Origin: Caryophanales bacterium UBA3935
Lineage (GTDB): Bacteria; Bacillota_I; Bacilli_A; ML615J-28; CAG-698
Assembly (NCBI GenBank): GCA_002385755.1
Contig: DGED01000057.1
Coordinates: 7,264 to 15,192 of the forward strand
Length of the DNA stretch: 7,929 bases
Direction of reading: 5' to 3'
Part shown: positions 1 through 6,598 of the stretch, in pieces
Layout: the number at the start of each line of letters is the position of its first letter
Position numbering within the stretch: the stretch's first letter is position 1
Notes under the pieces: model-generated
Database searches by the model: none
What the model saw: only the letters and a program-made list of their open reading frames with translations
Told to the model about the DNA's origin: nothing
Program-made: the position numbers and the translations under genes

Positions 1-4
1 ATGA

Positions 5-33
5 TTGCCTTTTTTTGTTTAAACGGGTATAAT
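5..33 (+). promoter_or_regulatory. Candidate sigma-A-type promoter for trmK-nif3
   Basis: TTGCCT at 5-10 (4 of 6 matches to the -35 consensus) and a perfect TATAAT at 28-33 are separated by 17 bases. Transcription would begin near base 40, leaving a leader of only about 10 bases, so the Shine-Dalgarno site GAGGGA (40-45) would sit at the very 5' end. That is unusually tight. Either transcription starts a little earlier or the main promoter lies upstream of the window. Confidence 0.4.
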
Positions 34-49
34 ATTAACGAGGGATAAT

Positions 50-691
50 ATGATATCGAAACGCATCCAAGCGGTCGCGGCTTTCATCCCGCCCGCGAAA
101 AGTATCGCCGACGTCGGCTGCGATCACGGTTACTTAATAATCGAGGCTTTCCGGCGTCACGGAGTCGATTACGCCGTCGCCATTGACAATAAAGAGGGGC
201 CCCTGGCTTCCGCCGTCAAGAACATTTCCCCCTTTCCCTTTTATAAGCAAGTCCGTTTTAGCCTTTCCGACGGTTTATGCGACCTTAGCGAAGAGGTTGA
301 TGCGATAATCTTGAGCGGGATTGGCGGGCACAACGTCCTTGAGATAATAAACTCCGGCCGGGAAAAAGTAAGGGACGCCAGGCTGATTATCCAGGCGAAT
401 CGCGATCTTGAGGCTATGCGGGCGGGGCTCGCCAAGCTGTGTCTCTCGATTACAAGAGAAGAAGTGATTAAGGAAGGCCGTCGGTTTTACGAGATTATCG
501 AATTCACGCCGGTCGATTATGTTCCCGAGTATACCGAGATCGAATACCGGTTTGGTCCGGTCCTGTTAAAGGAAAAATCCCCGGTATTCCGTGAGAAACT
601 CGAAAAAGAACTCGAGCGCTTAAAGAATATAAGCGAAGACGCTCCGGAAATCGGGGCAAGAATCAAGGAAATCGAGGAGATATTATGGTAA
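50..691 (+). CDS. trmK: tRNA (adenine(22)-N(1))-methyltransferase TrmK
   Basis: This 213-residue protein is a class I SAM-dependent methyltransferase of the TrmK (COG2384) family, which methylates N1 of adenine 22 in the D-loop region of certain tRNAs in the cytoplasm. The sequence shows the SAM-binding loop DVGCDHGYL at residues 21-29, an acidic strand end AIDN (44-47) for the SAM ribose, an SDG motif (73-75), and the family block LSGIGGHN (88-95), where many relatives have GMGG. A later IIQANRDLEAMR stretch matches the family's QPN-type block. The C-terminal part is charged and probably helical, as in the family's coiled-coil tRNA-binding region. The ATG at 50 is preceded by GAGGGA with 4 bases between. 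The gene overlaps the following nif3-like start by 7 bases, so translation is probably coupled. The trmK-nif3 order is common in Firmicutes, often behind rpoD. Length is slightly short but normal for the family. Confidence 0.93.
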   Translation: MISKRIQAVAAFIPPAKSIADVGCDHGYLIIEAFRRHGVDYAVAIDNKEGPLASAVKNISPFPFYKQVRFSLSDGLCDLSEEVDAIILSGIGGHNVLEIINSGREKVRDARLIIQANRDLEAMRAGLAKLCLSITREEVIKEGRRFYEIIEFTPVDYVPEYTEIEYRFGPVLLKEKSPVFREKLEKELERLKNISEDAPEIGARIKEIEEILW

Positions 692-1476
692 TTAGCGACA
701 TCATCGCCTTTTTGGAAAAGAAATACCCGCCGGAACTGGCCGCCGATTTCGACGCCGAGCGCATCGGCCATGTAATCGGTTCCGGCGATATCGAATTAGC
801 GAACATCCTTCTTGCCCTCGATTTGACGATTGATGTGGCGAATGAGGCCGTCGCCAGAGGAGCCAACCTAATCATTACCCACCATCCGATCATCTTCACT
901 CCGCTTAATAAAATTCTGTATACAACGCCGAAGGGGAAAATCATCAAGCGCCTTTGTCAGCATGATTTATCGGTTTATGTCATGCATACGAACCTGGACG
1001 CGGCGGAAGGCGGGGTTAACGACGTTCTTTCGGTCCGGCTCGGACTTCAAAATGCCCGCATCGCCGGCGGCTGTCCCGTCAAGGATAAACTGATGCGGGT
1101 CGGGGAGATCGAACCGACGACGCTTGGGGAATTTGCGAAAATTGTACGAGCACGCTTCGAACTTCCCGCGGTGAAAGTCGTAGGTGAAGAAAAAAAGGTG
1201 ATCCGGAAAGTCGGCATCATCGGCGGAAGCGGCGCGACCGAGGAAACAATCAATCAGGCCCTTGTAGAAGGAGCGGATTGTTTCGTGACGGGCGAGATCA
1301 AACTTCATATCGCTCAGTTGGCCAGCGCTTGCGATCTGGCGTTAATCGATGTCGGTCATGGCATTGAAAGAATGGTCCTTCCGGCGGTGAAAGACGAAAT
1401 TGAAAACGGCCTGGGACTTACAGGCCGGGTCTTCGTGTCCGAAATCAATACCGATCCGTTATCATACAGTTTTTAG
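685..1476 (+). CDS. Nif3-like dinuclear metal centre protein (YqfO/YbgI family)
   Basis: This 263-residue protein belongs to the Nif3/DUF34 family, toroidal hexamers that hold two metal ions per subunit. A GTP cyclohydrolase I type 2 label is often attached, but the physiological reaction is not settled. Expected metal ligands are visible: ITHHP with H66 and H67, MHTNLD with H101 and D105, and the C-terminal GHGIE with H225 and E228. ANLIITHHPIIF (60-71) and the later GIIGGSG block are typical. The N-terminal block usually reading W-D-N-x-G-L is here FDAERIG (22-28), a diverged version. The protein lacks the roughly 100-residue PII/CutA-like insert of the longer Bacillus form, so it is the short type. 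The start ATG lies inside the end of trmK and is preceded by GAGGAG (674-679), 5 bases away, which fixes the start. It is co-transcribed with trmK, and the functional link between the two is unknown. Confidence 0.92.
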   Translation: MVISDIIAFLEKKYPPELAADFDAERIGHVIGSGDIELANILLALDLTIDVANEAVARGANLIITHHPIIFTPLNKILYTTPKGKIIKRLCQHDLSVYVMHTNLDAAEGGVNDVLSVRLGLQNARIAGGCPVKDKLMRVGEIEPTTLGEFAKIVRARFELPAVKVVGEEKKVIRKVGIIGGSGATEETINQALVEGADCFVTGEIKLHIAQLASACDLALIDVGHGIERMVLPAVKDEIENGLGLTGRVFVSEINTDPLSYSF

Positions 1477-1543
1477 ATTATAGGAATTAGAGTGTGCTTG
1501 TAGGGGATAGGAAAACTCGAATGAAATGATTTGTGAAAACTGT

Positions 1544-1564
1544 GCCCTATATAGGGCTTTTTTT
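1544..1564 (+). terminator. Intrinsic terminator after the trmK-nif3 operon
   Basis: GCCCTATATAGGGC (1544-1557) is a perfect palindrome that can form a 5-bp GC-capped stem with an ATAT loop. It is followed directly by seven T residues (1558-1564). It lies 67 bases past the nif3-like stop and 31 bases before the ABC gene start. The stem is short, so termination may be partial, and read-through could feed the ABC genes because I see no good promoter between it and base 1596. Confidence 0.7.
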
Positions 1565-1595
1565 ATATAAAACAACATGTGAATTTGGAGAGATC

Positions 1596-3395
1596 ATGAA
1601 CGAAAAAGCATCATTCTGGAAGTCAATGTGGTTTTCGTTGAAATTTACTTACACATCCAATAAAATGCGCTACATTTTCTTTCTCATCCTTCGTTTACTT
1701 TCTGAAACTTGTCCTTTGCTTTCGATTTATTTTCTGAAAAACATTTTGGACGAGGTTGTAAAGGATAACATCAGCAGGGAGCAATTGTCTTTATGGATCG
1801 CGTTATTTATCGTCGTGACGATATTGCGGCAAGTCATAGATTACATACTGAGATTTTTGGAAACAGTAATAAAAACCAGGATTATTCATCAGTATGATTT
1901 AATGGTATCGCAGAAACTTGCTAAATTACCGATGTCATTTATTGATACCTCCCACGGTCGCGATACCGTTGATTATCTGAAATATTCGAGAGACGAAGTG
2001 GTCAATCTTACTCATTTCATCACCAATGTCTTCTTCGGCGCCTATACGTTCATCATTTCCTTTTTATCGCTTATCAGTTTTGATTATTTGTATTCTCTTT
2101 TGTTTCTCGCATTAACTATCCCGGGCGTTATTTCGCAGATTTACATCGGTAGAAAGATGGACATTTTCCTGAGAAAATCGACTCCCGATATACGCAAATC
2201 CAGCTATTACCGCTGGATGCTCACGGATCCCTGGCCAGCCAAGGATGTGCGGATGTACAACCTGTCGAATCCTATCAAGGAAAGATATAACGAGGAAAAA
2301 GTTAAATTCATAAAGGGTCTTAGAAAGTTAGATTTGAAAAAGCTTACCGTAAGAACCGTGACAGAATTGGTCAAAAGAAGCGGCGAGATTGTTTTCACCT
2401 TTTTTGTCATCAGCAAGGCGCTTGCCGGGAATATAATGATAGGCGAAGCCACGTTATATATTGGTTTTGCGCTCAAAGCAACGATGGCCTTTGAAAATAT
2501 CACATACTTAATCCTCACCCTCTATTACATAGGAGCAAAAAGATTAGAGAAACTTATACAATTCATCGCCATGCCTGTCGAAAAACAATCCGGGCAAGTC
2601 ATGCCTGTAAAAGAATTCCACTCCTTAACCTTTGAAGATGTCCATTTCACTTATCCCATGACGGATAAGCCGGTGTTGAAGGGCGTTTCATTTACTTTAA
2701 AGAAAGGCGAAAAGCTATCACTCGTCGGTATCAACGGTTCCGGTAAAACGACAATCGTTAAGTTGATGCTTGGCCTCTATACACCGCAATCCGGCCGAAT
2801 CCTCATTAACGACCATCCAATGTCGGATTACGATATCGACGAAGTACGTCAGCAGTTTTCCGTCCTATTTCAGGACTTTGTCCAGTTCCCGCTCACATTG
2901 CGAGATAACGTGGCGCTGTCGAATGTAGCCGGAATCGACGATGACGAGGAGATCATTGAGGCTTTGAAACTGGGAGGTATTTATGAGGAGTATTCGAAGT
3001 TTTCAAACGGTCTGGATACCGACATGACGCGGCGGTTCGCTGATGACGGCGTGGAACTCTCCAAAGGGCAATGGCAGAAAATCGCCTTGTCGCGCGCTTA
3101 TTTTAAAAACGCGCCGATTATAATCCTTGATGAGCCCTCAGCGGCGCTGGACGCGGAAGCGGAGGATAAAATCTTCCGGCAATTTGCCGAGATATCAGGA
3201 AACCGGACGGGAATAATCATCTCGCACCGCATTTCCAGTTCGAAACTCGCCGATAAGATTATTGTCCTTGACGGCGGGAAGATCGTCGAAAGCGGTAAGC
3301 ACGAGAATCTCATCAGGCAGGATGGACTTTATGCGAAGTTATACAATCTGCAATTGCAGAAGTACACCCTAAAGGAGGAAGCCGTCGATGCGTAA
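1596..3395 (+). CDS. ABC exporter half-transporter, membrane domain plus ATPase (subunit 1)
   Basis: This 599-residue protein is an ABCB-type half-transporter: an N-terminal membrane domain with about six hydrophobic segments (the first near residues 26-47) and a C-terminal ATPase from about residue 345. The ATPase shows the A-loop Tyr Y353, Walker A GINGSGKTT (378-386), Q-loop Q426, signature LSKGQ (488-492), Walker B IIILDEP with D512 and catalytic E513, D-loop SAALD (515-519) and H-loop H544. The signature differs from LSGGQ by Lys at position three. There is no N-terminal C39 peptidase, so it would not itself cleave a leader peptide. The ATG at 1596 is chosen because GGAGAG (1587-1592) sits 3 bases before it, and an upstream GTG at 1533 would place the terminator inside the gene. 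It overlaps the next ABC gene by 8 bases, so the two probably form a heterodimer. Substrate is unknown: lipids, drugs and peptides are all possible for this family. The 5' half is notably AT-rich. Confidence 0.9.
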   Translation: MNEKASFWKSMWFSLKFTYTSNKMRYIFFLILRLLSETCPLLSIYFLKNILDEVVKDNISREQLSLWIALFIVVTILRQVIDYILRFLETVIKTRIIHQYDLMVSQKLAKLPMSFIDTSHGRDTVDYLKYSRDEVVNLTHFITNVFFGAYTFIISFLSLISFDYLYSLLFLALTIPGVISQIYIGRKMDIFLRKSTPDIRKSSYYRWMLTDPWPAKDVRMYNLSNPIKERYNEEKVKFIKGLRKLDLKKLTVRTVTELVKRSGEIVFTFFVISKALAGNIMIGEATLYIGFALKATMAFENITYLILTLYYIGAKRLEKLIQFIAMPVEKQSGQVMPVKEFHSLTFEDVHFTYPMTDKPVLKGVSFTLKKGEKLSLVGINGSGKTTIVKLMLGLYTPQSGRILINDHPMSDYDIDEVRQQFSVLFQDFVQFPLTLRDNVALSNVAGIDDDEEIIEALKLGGIYEEYSKFSNGLDTDMTRRFADDGVELSKGQWQKIALSRAYFKNAPIIILDEPSAALDAEAEDKIFRQFAEISGNRTGIIISHRISSSKLADKIIVLDGGKIVESGKHENLIRQDGLYAKLYNLQLQKYTLKEEAVDA

Positions 3396-5166
3396 AGCTT
3401 TATCATTTATAAAAAACACCCTGACTAATATATGGTTCGGGATTAAGACGAGTTTTCTCGCTTCGAAGAAATACTTTCTGCTCAAGTGTCTCGTGTTGCT
3501 TTCAACCACATTCATACCGCTTGCGACGATTTGGCTCTGGCGGGGAATTCTCAACGGCGTGGTTGCGGGAAACGCGAAAGACGTTTTCATCTTGTTAATC
3601 GTTTATTTATCATTTAAACTGCTTACATATCTGTTGTTTAATTTCGACATTTATGTCAGGGCGAGATACGGCGTAGCCCTTACGATGTATATAGAAAACG
3701 TGATGATTGATAAAACGTCCCGGATCGACCTGGCGTTCTTTGATTCCGCCAAAATGGGCGATAAGGTCCGGATTACGCGGAGTAATTTCGAAATCATGGG
3801 AAGTGTCGCATGGCTGGTGTTTAACATTTTCTCTGCGATAATAAACGTCATCGCAACGTTCATCATCGTCACGACGATCAATGGCTGGATCGGCGTACTG
3901 ACAATCCTCCTCCTCATCCCCTTCTTCATCTATGATAATAAGCATACCAATTTCATGAGGGAAATGGAAGAGGCACAGACCCGCGATGACCGGAAGAAGG
4001 ACTACTATAAAAATGCCTTTTATGATAACAACATCCAGTTTGAAATCAAGCTTAACAAACTGGCAGATTTCTTCCTCGGTCGCTATAAGGAAATCTGGCG
4101 GCGGTTATATAAGAAAAGGACAAAGGCCGGCATCTGGCATACCGCGCGCATCTCGTTTTTCCTGCTTCTTAATTTTATGAGCGAACTCATTATGCTTATT
4201 TTTTCAGTACAAGGCGTAATCGCAAAGGAAATCGGTATCGGCAACCTGCAATACAACATTTCCATGGTCGCCCGCCTGCGCGAGCAGTCGATCGAATTAA
4301 TGACGAACGTTAACAGGCTTATGGTAAACAACGTCCGCCTGAAAAACCTGAAAGAATTCATCGCCATGAAACCGGAATACGAGCAATGCGGGAAACGGAT
4401 CCCCGGAAGCAACCCCCGCATCGAGTTCCACAATGTCTATTTCCGCTATCCCAACTGTGAAGATTATGTCTTAAAGAACTGTTCATTCGTTATCGAGCCG
4501 CATGAAAAAATCGCCCTCGTCGGGCAGAACGGCTCAGGAAAATCGACGATCATCAAGCTGATGTTTAGGTTTTACGACCCGGAAAAGGGCGTGATCAAAC
4601 TTGACGGAATCGATATCAAGGAATACGACGTCTACGCCGTCCGGCGGGTGTTCGGCGTGCTTTTCCAGGATTATGTCACCTATTGCTTGCCCTTAAGAGA
4701 AATTATCGCGCTTTCGGATTTTGCGGAAAGGTTTGATGATGGGAAATTACAAAAGGCGAGCGATATTAGCGGCGTGACCGACATCATCAAGGATTGGCCG
4801 GACGGTTTTGACAGTGTCCTGGGCCGTTATTACGCCGATAATGGCAAAGACTTATCGGGCGGTCAGTGGCAGCTGGTCGGGCTGGCCCGGGCGTATTTCC
4901 GGGAGAGCGAGTTCATGATCCTTGACGAACCTTCCGCCGCGCTTGATCCCATTTCCGAGGATCGTATCTTTGCGCAGTTGTATGACTTAAGCAAGGGGAA
5001 AAACGCGGTCATCATTTCGCACCGGCTTTCCAATACGACGCTGGCCGATAAGATCCTCGTCCTTGACGACGGGCATATCGTCGAGCGCGGATCGCATTTC
5101 GAACTTCTGAAGCAAAACGGAAAATACGCGTATTGGTTCAACTTGCAGGCAAGCAAATACGTATAA
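3388..5166 (+). CDS. ABC exporter half-transporter, membrane domain plus ATPase (subunit 2)
   Basis: This 592-residue protein has the same architecture as the preceding gene: about six hydrophobic segments in the first 320 residues, then an ATPase domain. Visible motifs are A-loop Y354, Walker A GQNGSGKST (379-387), Q-loop Q427, canonical signature LSGGQ (489-493), Walker B FMILDEP with D513 and E514, SAALD, and H-loop H545. All residues needed for hydrolysis are present. Its ATG overlaps the end of subunit 1 by 8 bases and is preceded by a near-ideal AAAGGAGG (3371-3378) with 9 bases between, so it can be translated strongly on its own. Both proteins end in a similar stretch (YNLQLQKY in subunit 1, FNLQASKY here), consistent with paired paralogues working as a heterodimer in the cytoplasmic membrane. 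The direction is predicted to be export. The cargo cannot be told from the sequence and no cargo gene is adjacent. Confidence 0.9.
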   Translation: MRKALSFIKNTLTNIWFGIKTSFLASKKYFLLKCLVLLSTTFIPLATIWLWRGILNGVVAGNAKDVFILLIVYLSFKLLTYLLFNFDIYVRARYGVALTMYIENVMIDKTSRIDLAFFDSAKMGDKVRITRSNFEIMGSVAWLVFNIFSAIINVIATFIIVTTINGWIGVLTILLLIPFFIYDNKHTNFMREMEEAQTRDDRKKDYYKNAFYDNNIQFEIKLNKLADFFLGRYKEIWRRLYKKRTKAGIWHTARISFFLLLNFMSELIMLIFSVQGVIAKEIGIGNLQYNISMVARLREQSIELMTNVNRLMVNNVRLKNLKEFIAMKPEYEQCGKRIPGSNPRIEFHNVYFRYPNCEDYVLKNCSFVIEPHEKIALVGQNGSGKSTIIKLMFRFYDPEKGVIKLDGIDIKEYDVYAVRRVFGVLFQDYVTYCLPLREIIALSDFAERFDDGKLQKASDISGVTDIIKDWPDGFDSVLGRYYADNGKDLSGGQWQLVGLARAYFRESEFMILDEPSAALDPISEDRIFAQLYDLSKGKNAVIISHRLSNTTLADKILVLDDGHIVERGSHFELLKQNGKYAYWFNLQASKYV

Positions 5167-5183
5167 GAAAAATCTACCGGCAT

Positions 5184-5204
5184 AAAAAAACGGCCAAGCC
5201 GTTT
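5184..5204 (-). terminator. Intrinsic terminator of the ferredoxin gene
   Basis: AAACGGC (5188-5194), a CAA loop and GCCGTTT (5198-5204) form a perfect 7-bp stem. Read on the minus strand, the stem runs into seven T residues (complement of the A tract 5184-5190), 24 bases after the ferredoxin stop. On the plus strand the T tract is only three long, so it may only weakly stop transcription from the ABC genes, whose last stop codon ends at 5166. Confidence 0.75.
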
Positions 5205-5228
5205 AACTTGACCGTAATCCTTAATAAA

Positions 5229-5396
5229 TTATTTCTGAACAATCGCCTCAGTCGGGCATACTTCTTCGCAAGCTCCGCAGTCGATGCATTGGTCTTCGTC
5301 AATTACGTAAATATCGCCTTCTTTAATGCAATCCACCGGACATTCCGAGGCGCAACTGCCACAGGCTATGCATGCATCAGTAATAAATCTTGGCAT
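5229..5396 (-). CDS. 2[4Fe-4S] ferredoxin, 55 residues
   Basis: Translating the minus strand from the ATG at 5396-5394 gives a 55-residue clostridial-type ferredoxin ending in TAA at 5231-5229. It starts MPRFITDACIACGSC and carries two CxxCxxCxxxCP clusters: C9, C12, C15, C19-P20 and C37, C40, C43, C47-P48. The internal pseudo-twofold symmetry is that of small bacterial ferredoxins that carry electrons at low potential in the cytoplasm. C23 is an additional cysteine outside both motifs. The start is fixed by AGGAGG (complement of 5402-5407), 5 bases upstream. The gene stands alone, with its own promoter and terminator, between the convergent ABC operon and the divergent yneF. Its redox partner is not in the window. 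A ferredoxin suggests an anaerobic or fermentative metabolism, though that is inference. Confidence 0.96.
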   Translation of the reverse strand: MPRFITDACIACGSCASECPVDCIKEGDIYVIDEDQCIDCGACEEVCPTEAIVQK

Positions 5397-5420
5397 ATTT
5401 TCCTCCTATTATTCGCATAT

Positions 5421-5449
5421 ATTTTATCATATTTGCGCTTAAAGTTCAA
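5421..5449 (-). promoter_or_regulatory. Ferredoxin promoter with extended -10
   Basis: On the minus strand, TTGAAC (complement of 5444-5449) and TAAAAT (complement of 5421-5426) are separated by exactly 17 bases. TG stands one base before the -10 (TGATAAAAT), giving an extended -10. Transcription would begin about 20 bases before the ferredoxin ATG, leaving room for the AGGAGG site. Confidence 0.7.
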
Positions 5450-5501
5450 TCGTAAATTTGAAATAAGACGTGTAAAATGTTTTCATTATTATAAATAAAG
5501 A

Positions 5502-5530
5502 TTGTATTTTTTGCCGTGATAGTGTAAAAT
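5502..5530 (+). promoter_or_regulatory. yneF promoter
   Basis: TTGTAT (5502-5507) and TAAAAT (5525-5530) are 17 bases apart. Transcription would begin near 5537, before the AAAGGAG site at 5547-5553. It is divergent from the ferredoxin promoter, and the two -35 elements are about 50 bases apart. No obvious operator lies between them. Confidence 0.6.
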
Positions 5531-5564
5531 AAACTATAGAAATACTAAAGGAGTGAACGAAACG

Positions 5565-5795
5565 ATGTTATTAGTGTATTTACCCTGGTGGGGACTTACC
5601 CTAATTTTGCTCGGGACTTTGATTGTCGGACTCGTTGTCGGCTTTTTCGTCTCCCGGAAAGTATTCCAAAATTACTTGGAGAAAAACCCGCCGATTAACG
5701 AGAAAATGATTCGCGTCATGTTCCAGCAAATGGGCCGGACCCCGTCGGAAAAACAAGTTAGACAAATCATGCAGTCAATGCAACAAGCCAAATAA
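5565..5795 (+). CDS. yneF: UPF0154 (YneF-family) small membrane protein
   Basis: This 76-residue protein has one N-terminal transmembrane helix (about residues 10-29, ending GFFVSRK) and a short charged and Gln/Met-rich cytoplasmic tail. The tail carries the family hallmark KNPPIN (40-45) followed by MIRVMFQQMGRTPSEKQVRQ, which matches the conserved region of B. subtilis YneF in order and spacing. The family is widespread in Firmicutes and Mollicutes and its function is unknown. The ATG at 5565 is preferred to an in-frame GTG at 5553 because the GTG overlaps the Shine-Dalgarno sequence AAAGGAG (5547-5553). The resulting 11-base spacing is slightly long. The gene is monocistronic, with its own promoter and a strong terminator immediately after the stop. 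Confidence 0.9.
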   Translation: MLLVYLPWWGLTLILLGTLIVGLVVGFFVSRKVFQNYLEKNPPINEKMIRVMFQQMGRTPSEKQVRQIMQSMQQAK

Positions 5796-5796
5796 A

Positions 5797-5848
5797 AACC
5801 CCTGTCCATACCAAACTGAACTTGAACTGGTATGGATGGGGTTTTTTT
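5797..5848. terminator. Bidirectional terminator between yneF and the EEP gene
   Basis: AACCCC plus TCCATACCA (5797-5802, 5805-5813) pair with TGGTATGGA plus GGGGTT (5828-5836, 5838-5843) around a 14-base loop, with a small asymmetric bulge. Seven T residues follow on the plus strand (5842-5848). On the minus strand the same hairpin is followed by a run of about five T. It therefore serves both convergent genes. The EEP stop codon (complement of 5847-5849) lies in the plus-strand T tract. Confidence 0.85.
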
Positions 5849-6536
5849 ATTCCGGTATGTCTAAAACGGCGATATGAGGAAGGTGGTCGGAAGCGACCGC
5901 GGCGACGATCGCCGACGTTATGACTTTGATATCGGGACTGACAAAAATATAGTCGATGCGCCTTTCCGGCGCTCCCGACGGGAAACTGGGAATCTTTTCG
6001 TCATAAGCGTTCTTTAAGCGCTCAAAAAAGGGCCTGATTTTATCGTCGTTTGGCGTGATATTAAAATCACCCATCAAAACGAGCGGCGTTTTTACTTCGT
6101 CGATTAAAGAAAGCGTCGTTTTCATGGCGTTGACCTGCTCGCTTTTCGCAAGGCCAAAATGCGAGGCGATAACGGTGAAATCGGGGTTTTCAAAACGGGC
6201 CTTGATAATGACGCGGCTTTCATAATACTCGTCGGTATCGCGCGGAGGATCGGGAATCGGAATCGTCTCAATCTCTTTCCAAGGGTATTTCGAGATCAAC
6301 GCGTTGCCGAAGGGGCGGCCTTTGGCGACGATCGCCTGAGCGAAATAGTGATGGCGGTAGCCGAGTTTATCGGCGATAAGCGTCGCCTGGTTGGGCCCGT
6401 CGCCAAACACCTCGTTTAGACCGATAATCTCGGCTCGGGTGTTTTTAATCGTATCCGCCATTAGATCGACCTCGATCGCGCGCGTGTGGTAGTTGCGACA
6501 AGTTTGGATGTTAAAGGTCATGAATGTGGTAATCAT
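5847..6536 (-). CDS. Endonuclease/exonuclease/phosphatase (EEP) superfamily hydrolase
   Basis: This 229-residue protein has the motif series of the EEP fold, a Mg2+-dependent phosphoesterase fold shared by DNase I, exonuclease III and sphingomyelinases. Seen in order are MTFNIQ with N9, IIGLNEV with the metal ligand E42, SHFGL with H126, MGDFN with D157 and N159, RRIDYIF, and the terminal SDH with D217 and H218. All catalytic positions are intact. I see no signal peptide or membrane segment, so it should be cytoplasmic. Its short length resembles generic bacterial EEP proteins rather than a specific ExoIII or DNase. The substrate, whether nucleic acid, phospholipid or inositol phosphate, cannot be decided. 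The ATG at 6536 follows AAGGAG (complement of 6544-6549) by 7 bases. It lies 62 bases after plsY on the same strand without a visible terminator between, so it may be co-transcribed with plsY. Confidence 0.88.
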   Translation of the reverse strand: MITTFMTFNIQTCRNYHTRAIEVDLMADTIKNTRAEIIGLNEVFGDGPNQATLIADKLGYRHHYFAQAIVAKGRPFGNALISKYPWKEIETIPIPDPPRDTDEYYESRVIIKARFENPDFTVIASHFGLAKSEQVNAMKTTLSLIDEVKTPLVLMGDFNITPNDDKIRPFFERLKNAYDEKIPSFPSGAPERRIDYIFVSPDIKVITSAIVAAVASDHLPHIAVLDIPE

Positions 6537-6598
6537 AGCTTTACTCCTTGATGGTTTCTTGATTTATATGAAGTTGTCAATATTTTCGAGTTGATAAG

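Noticed and set aside
10..16. T-run at the window start as the tail of a terminator for an upstream gene.
   Set aside because: The stem would lie outside the window, so it cannot be judged.
1533..1595. Longer subunit 1 reading from a GTG at 1533, adding 21 residues.
   Set aside because: It would place the terminator hairpin and T7 tract inside the coding region, it has no Shine-Dalgarno sequence, and the ATG at 1596 has GGAGAG just before it.
1477..5228. A bacteriocin or lanthipeptide cluster around the ABC genes.
   Set aside because: There is no C39 peptidase domain, no small precursor frame with a leader-like sequence, and no modification enzyme in the flanks.
5133..5498. A 121-codon plus-strand open frame covering the end of subunit 2 and the ferredoxin gene.
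   Set aside because: It begins inside the subunit 2 gene, is antisense to a clear ferredoxin with promoter and ribosome site, and its translation resembles no family I know.
5470..5530. GTGTAAAAT occurring twice (5470-5478 and 5522-5530) as a regulatory repeat.
   Set aside because: The second copy is the yneF -10. The first lacks a -35 partner, and nine AT-rich bases repeated once is weak evidence.
5553..5564. GTG start at 5553 for the YneF-family gene.
   Set aside because: The GTG overlaps the AAAGGAG ribosome site, so the ATG at 5565 is the usable start.
6575..6580. A perfect minus-strand TTGACA between plsY and the EEP gene, as a -35 for the EEP gene.
   Set aside because: No -10-like hexamer lies 16-18 bases downstream (AAACCA is found there), so a dedicated promoter is not supported.
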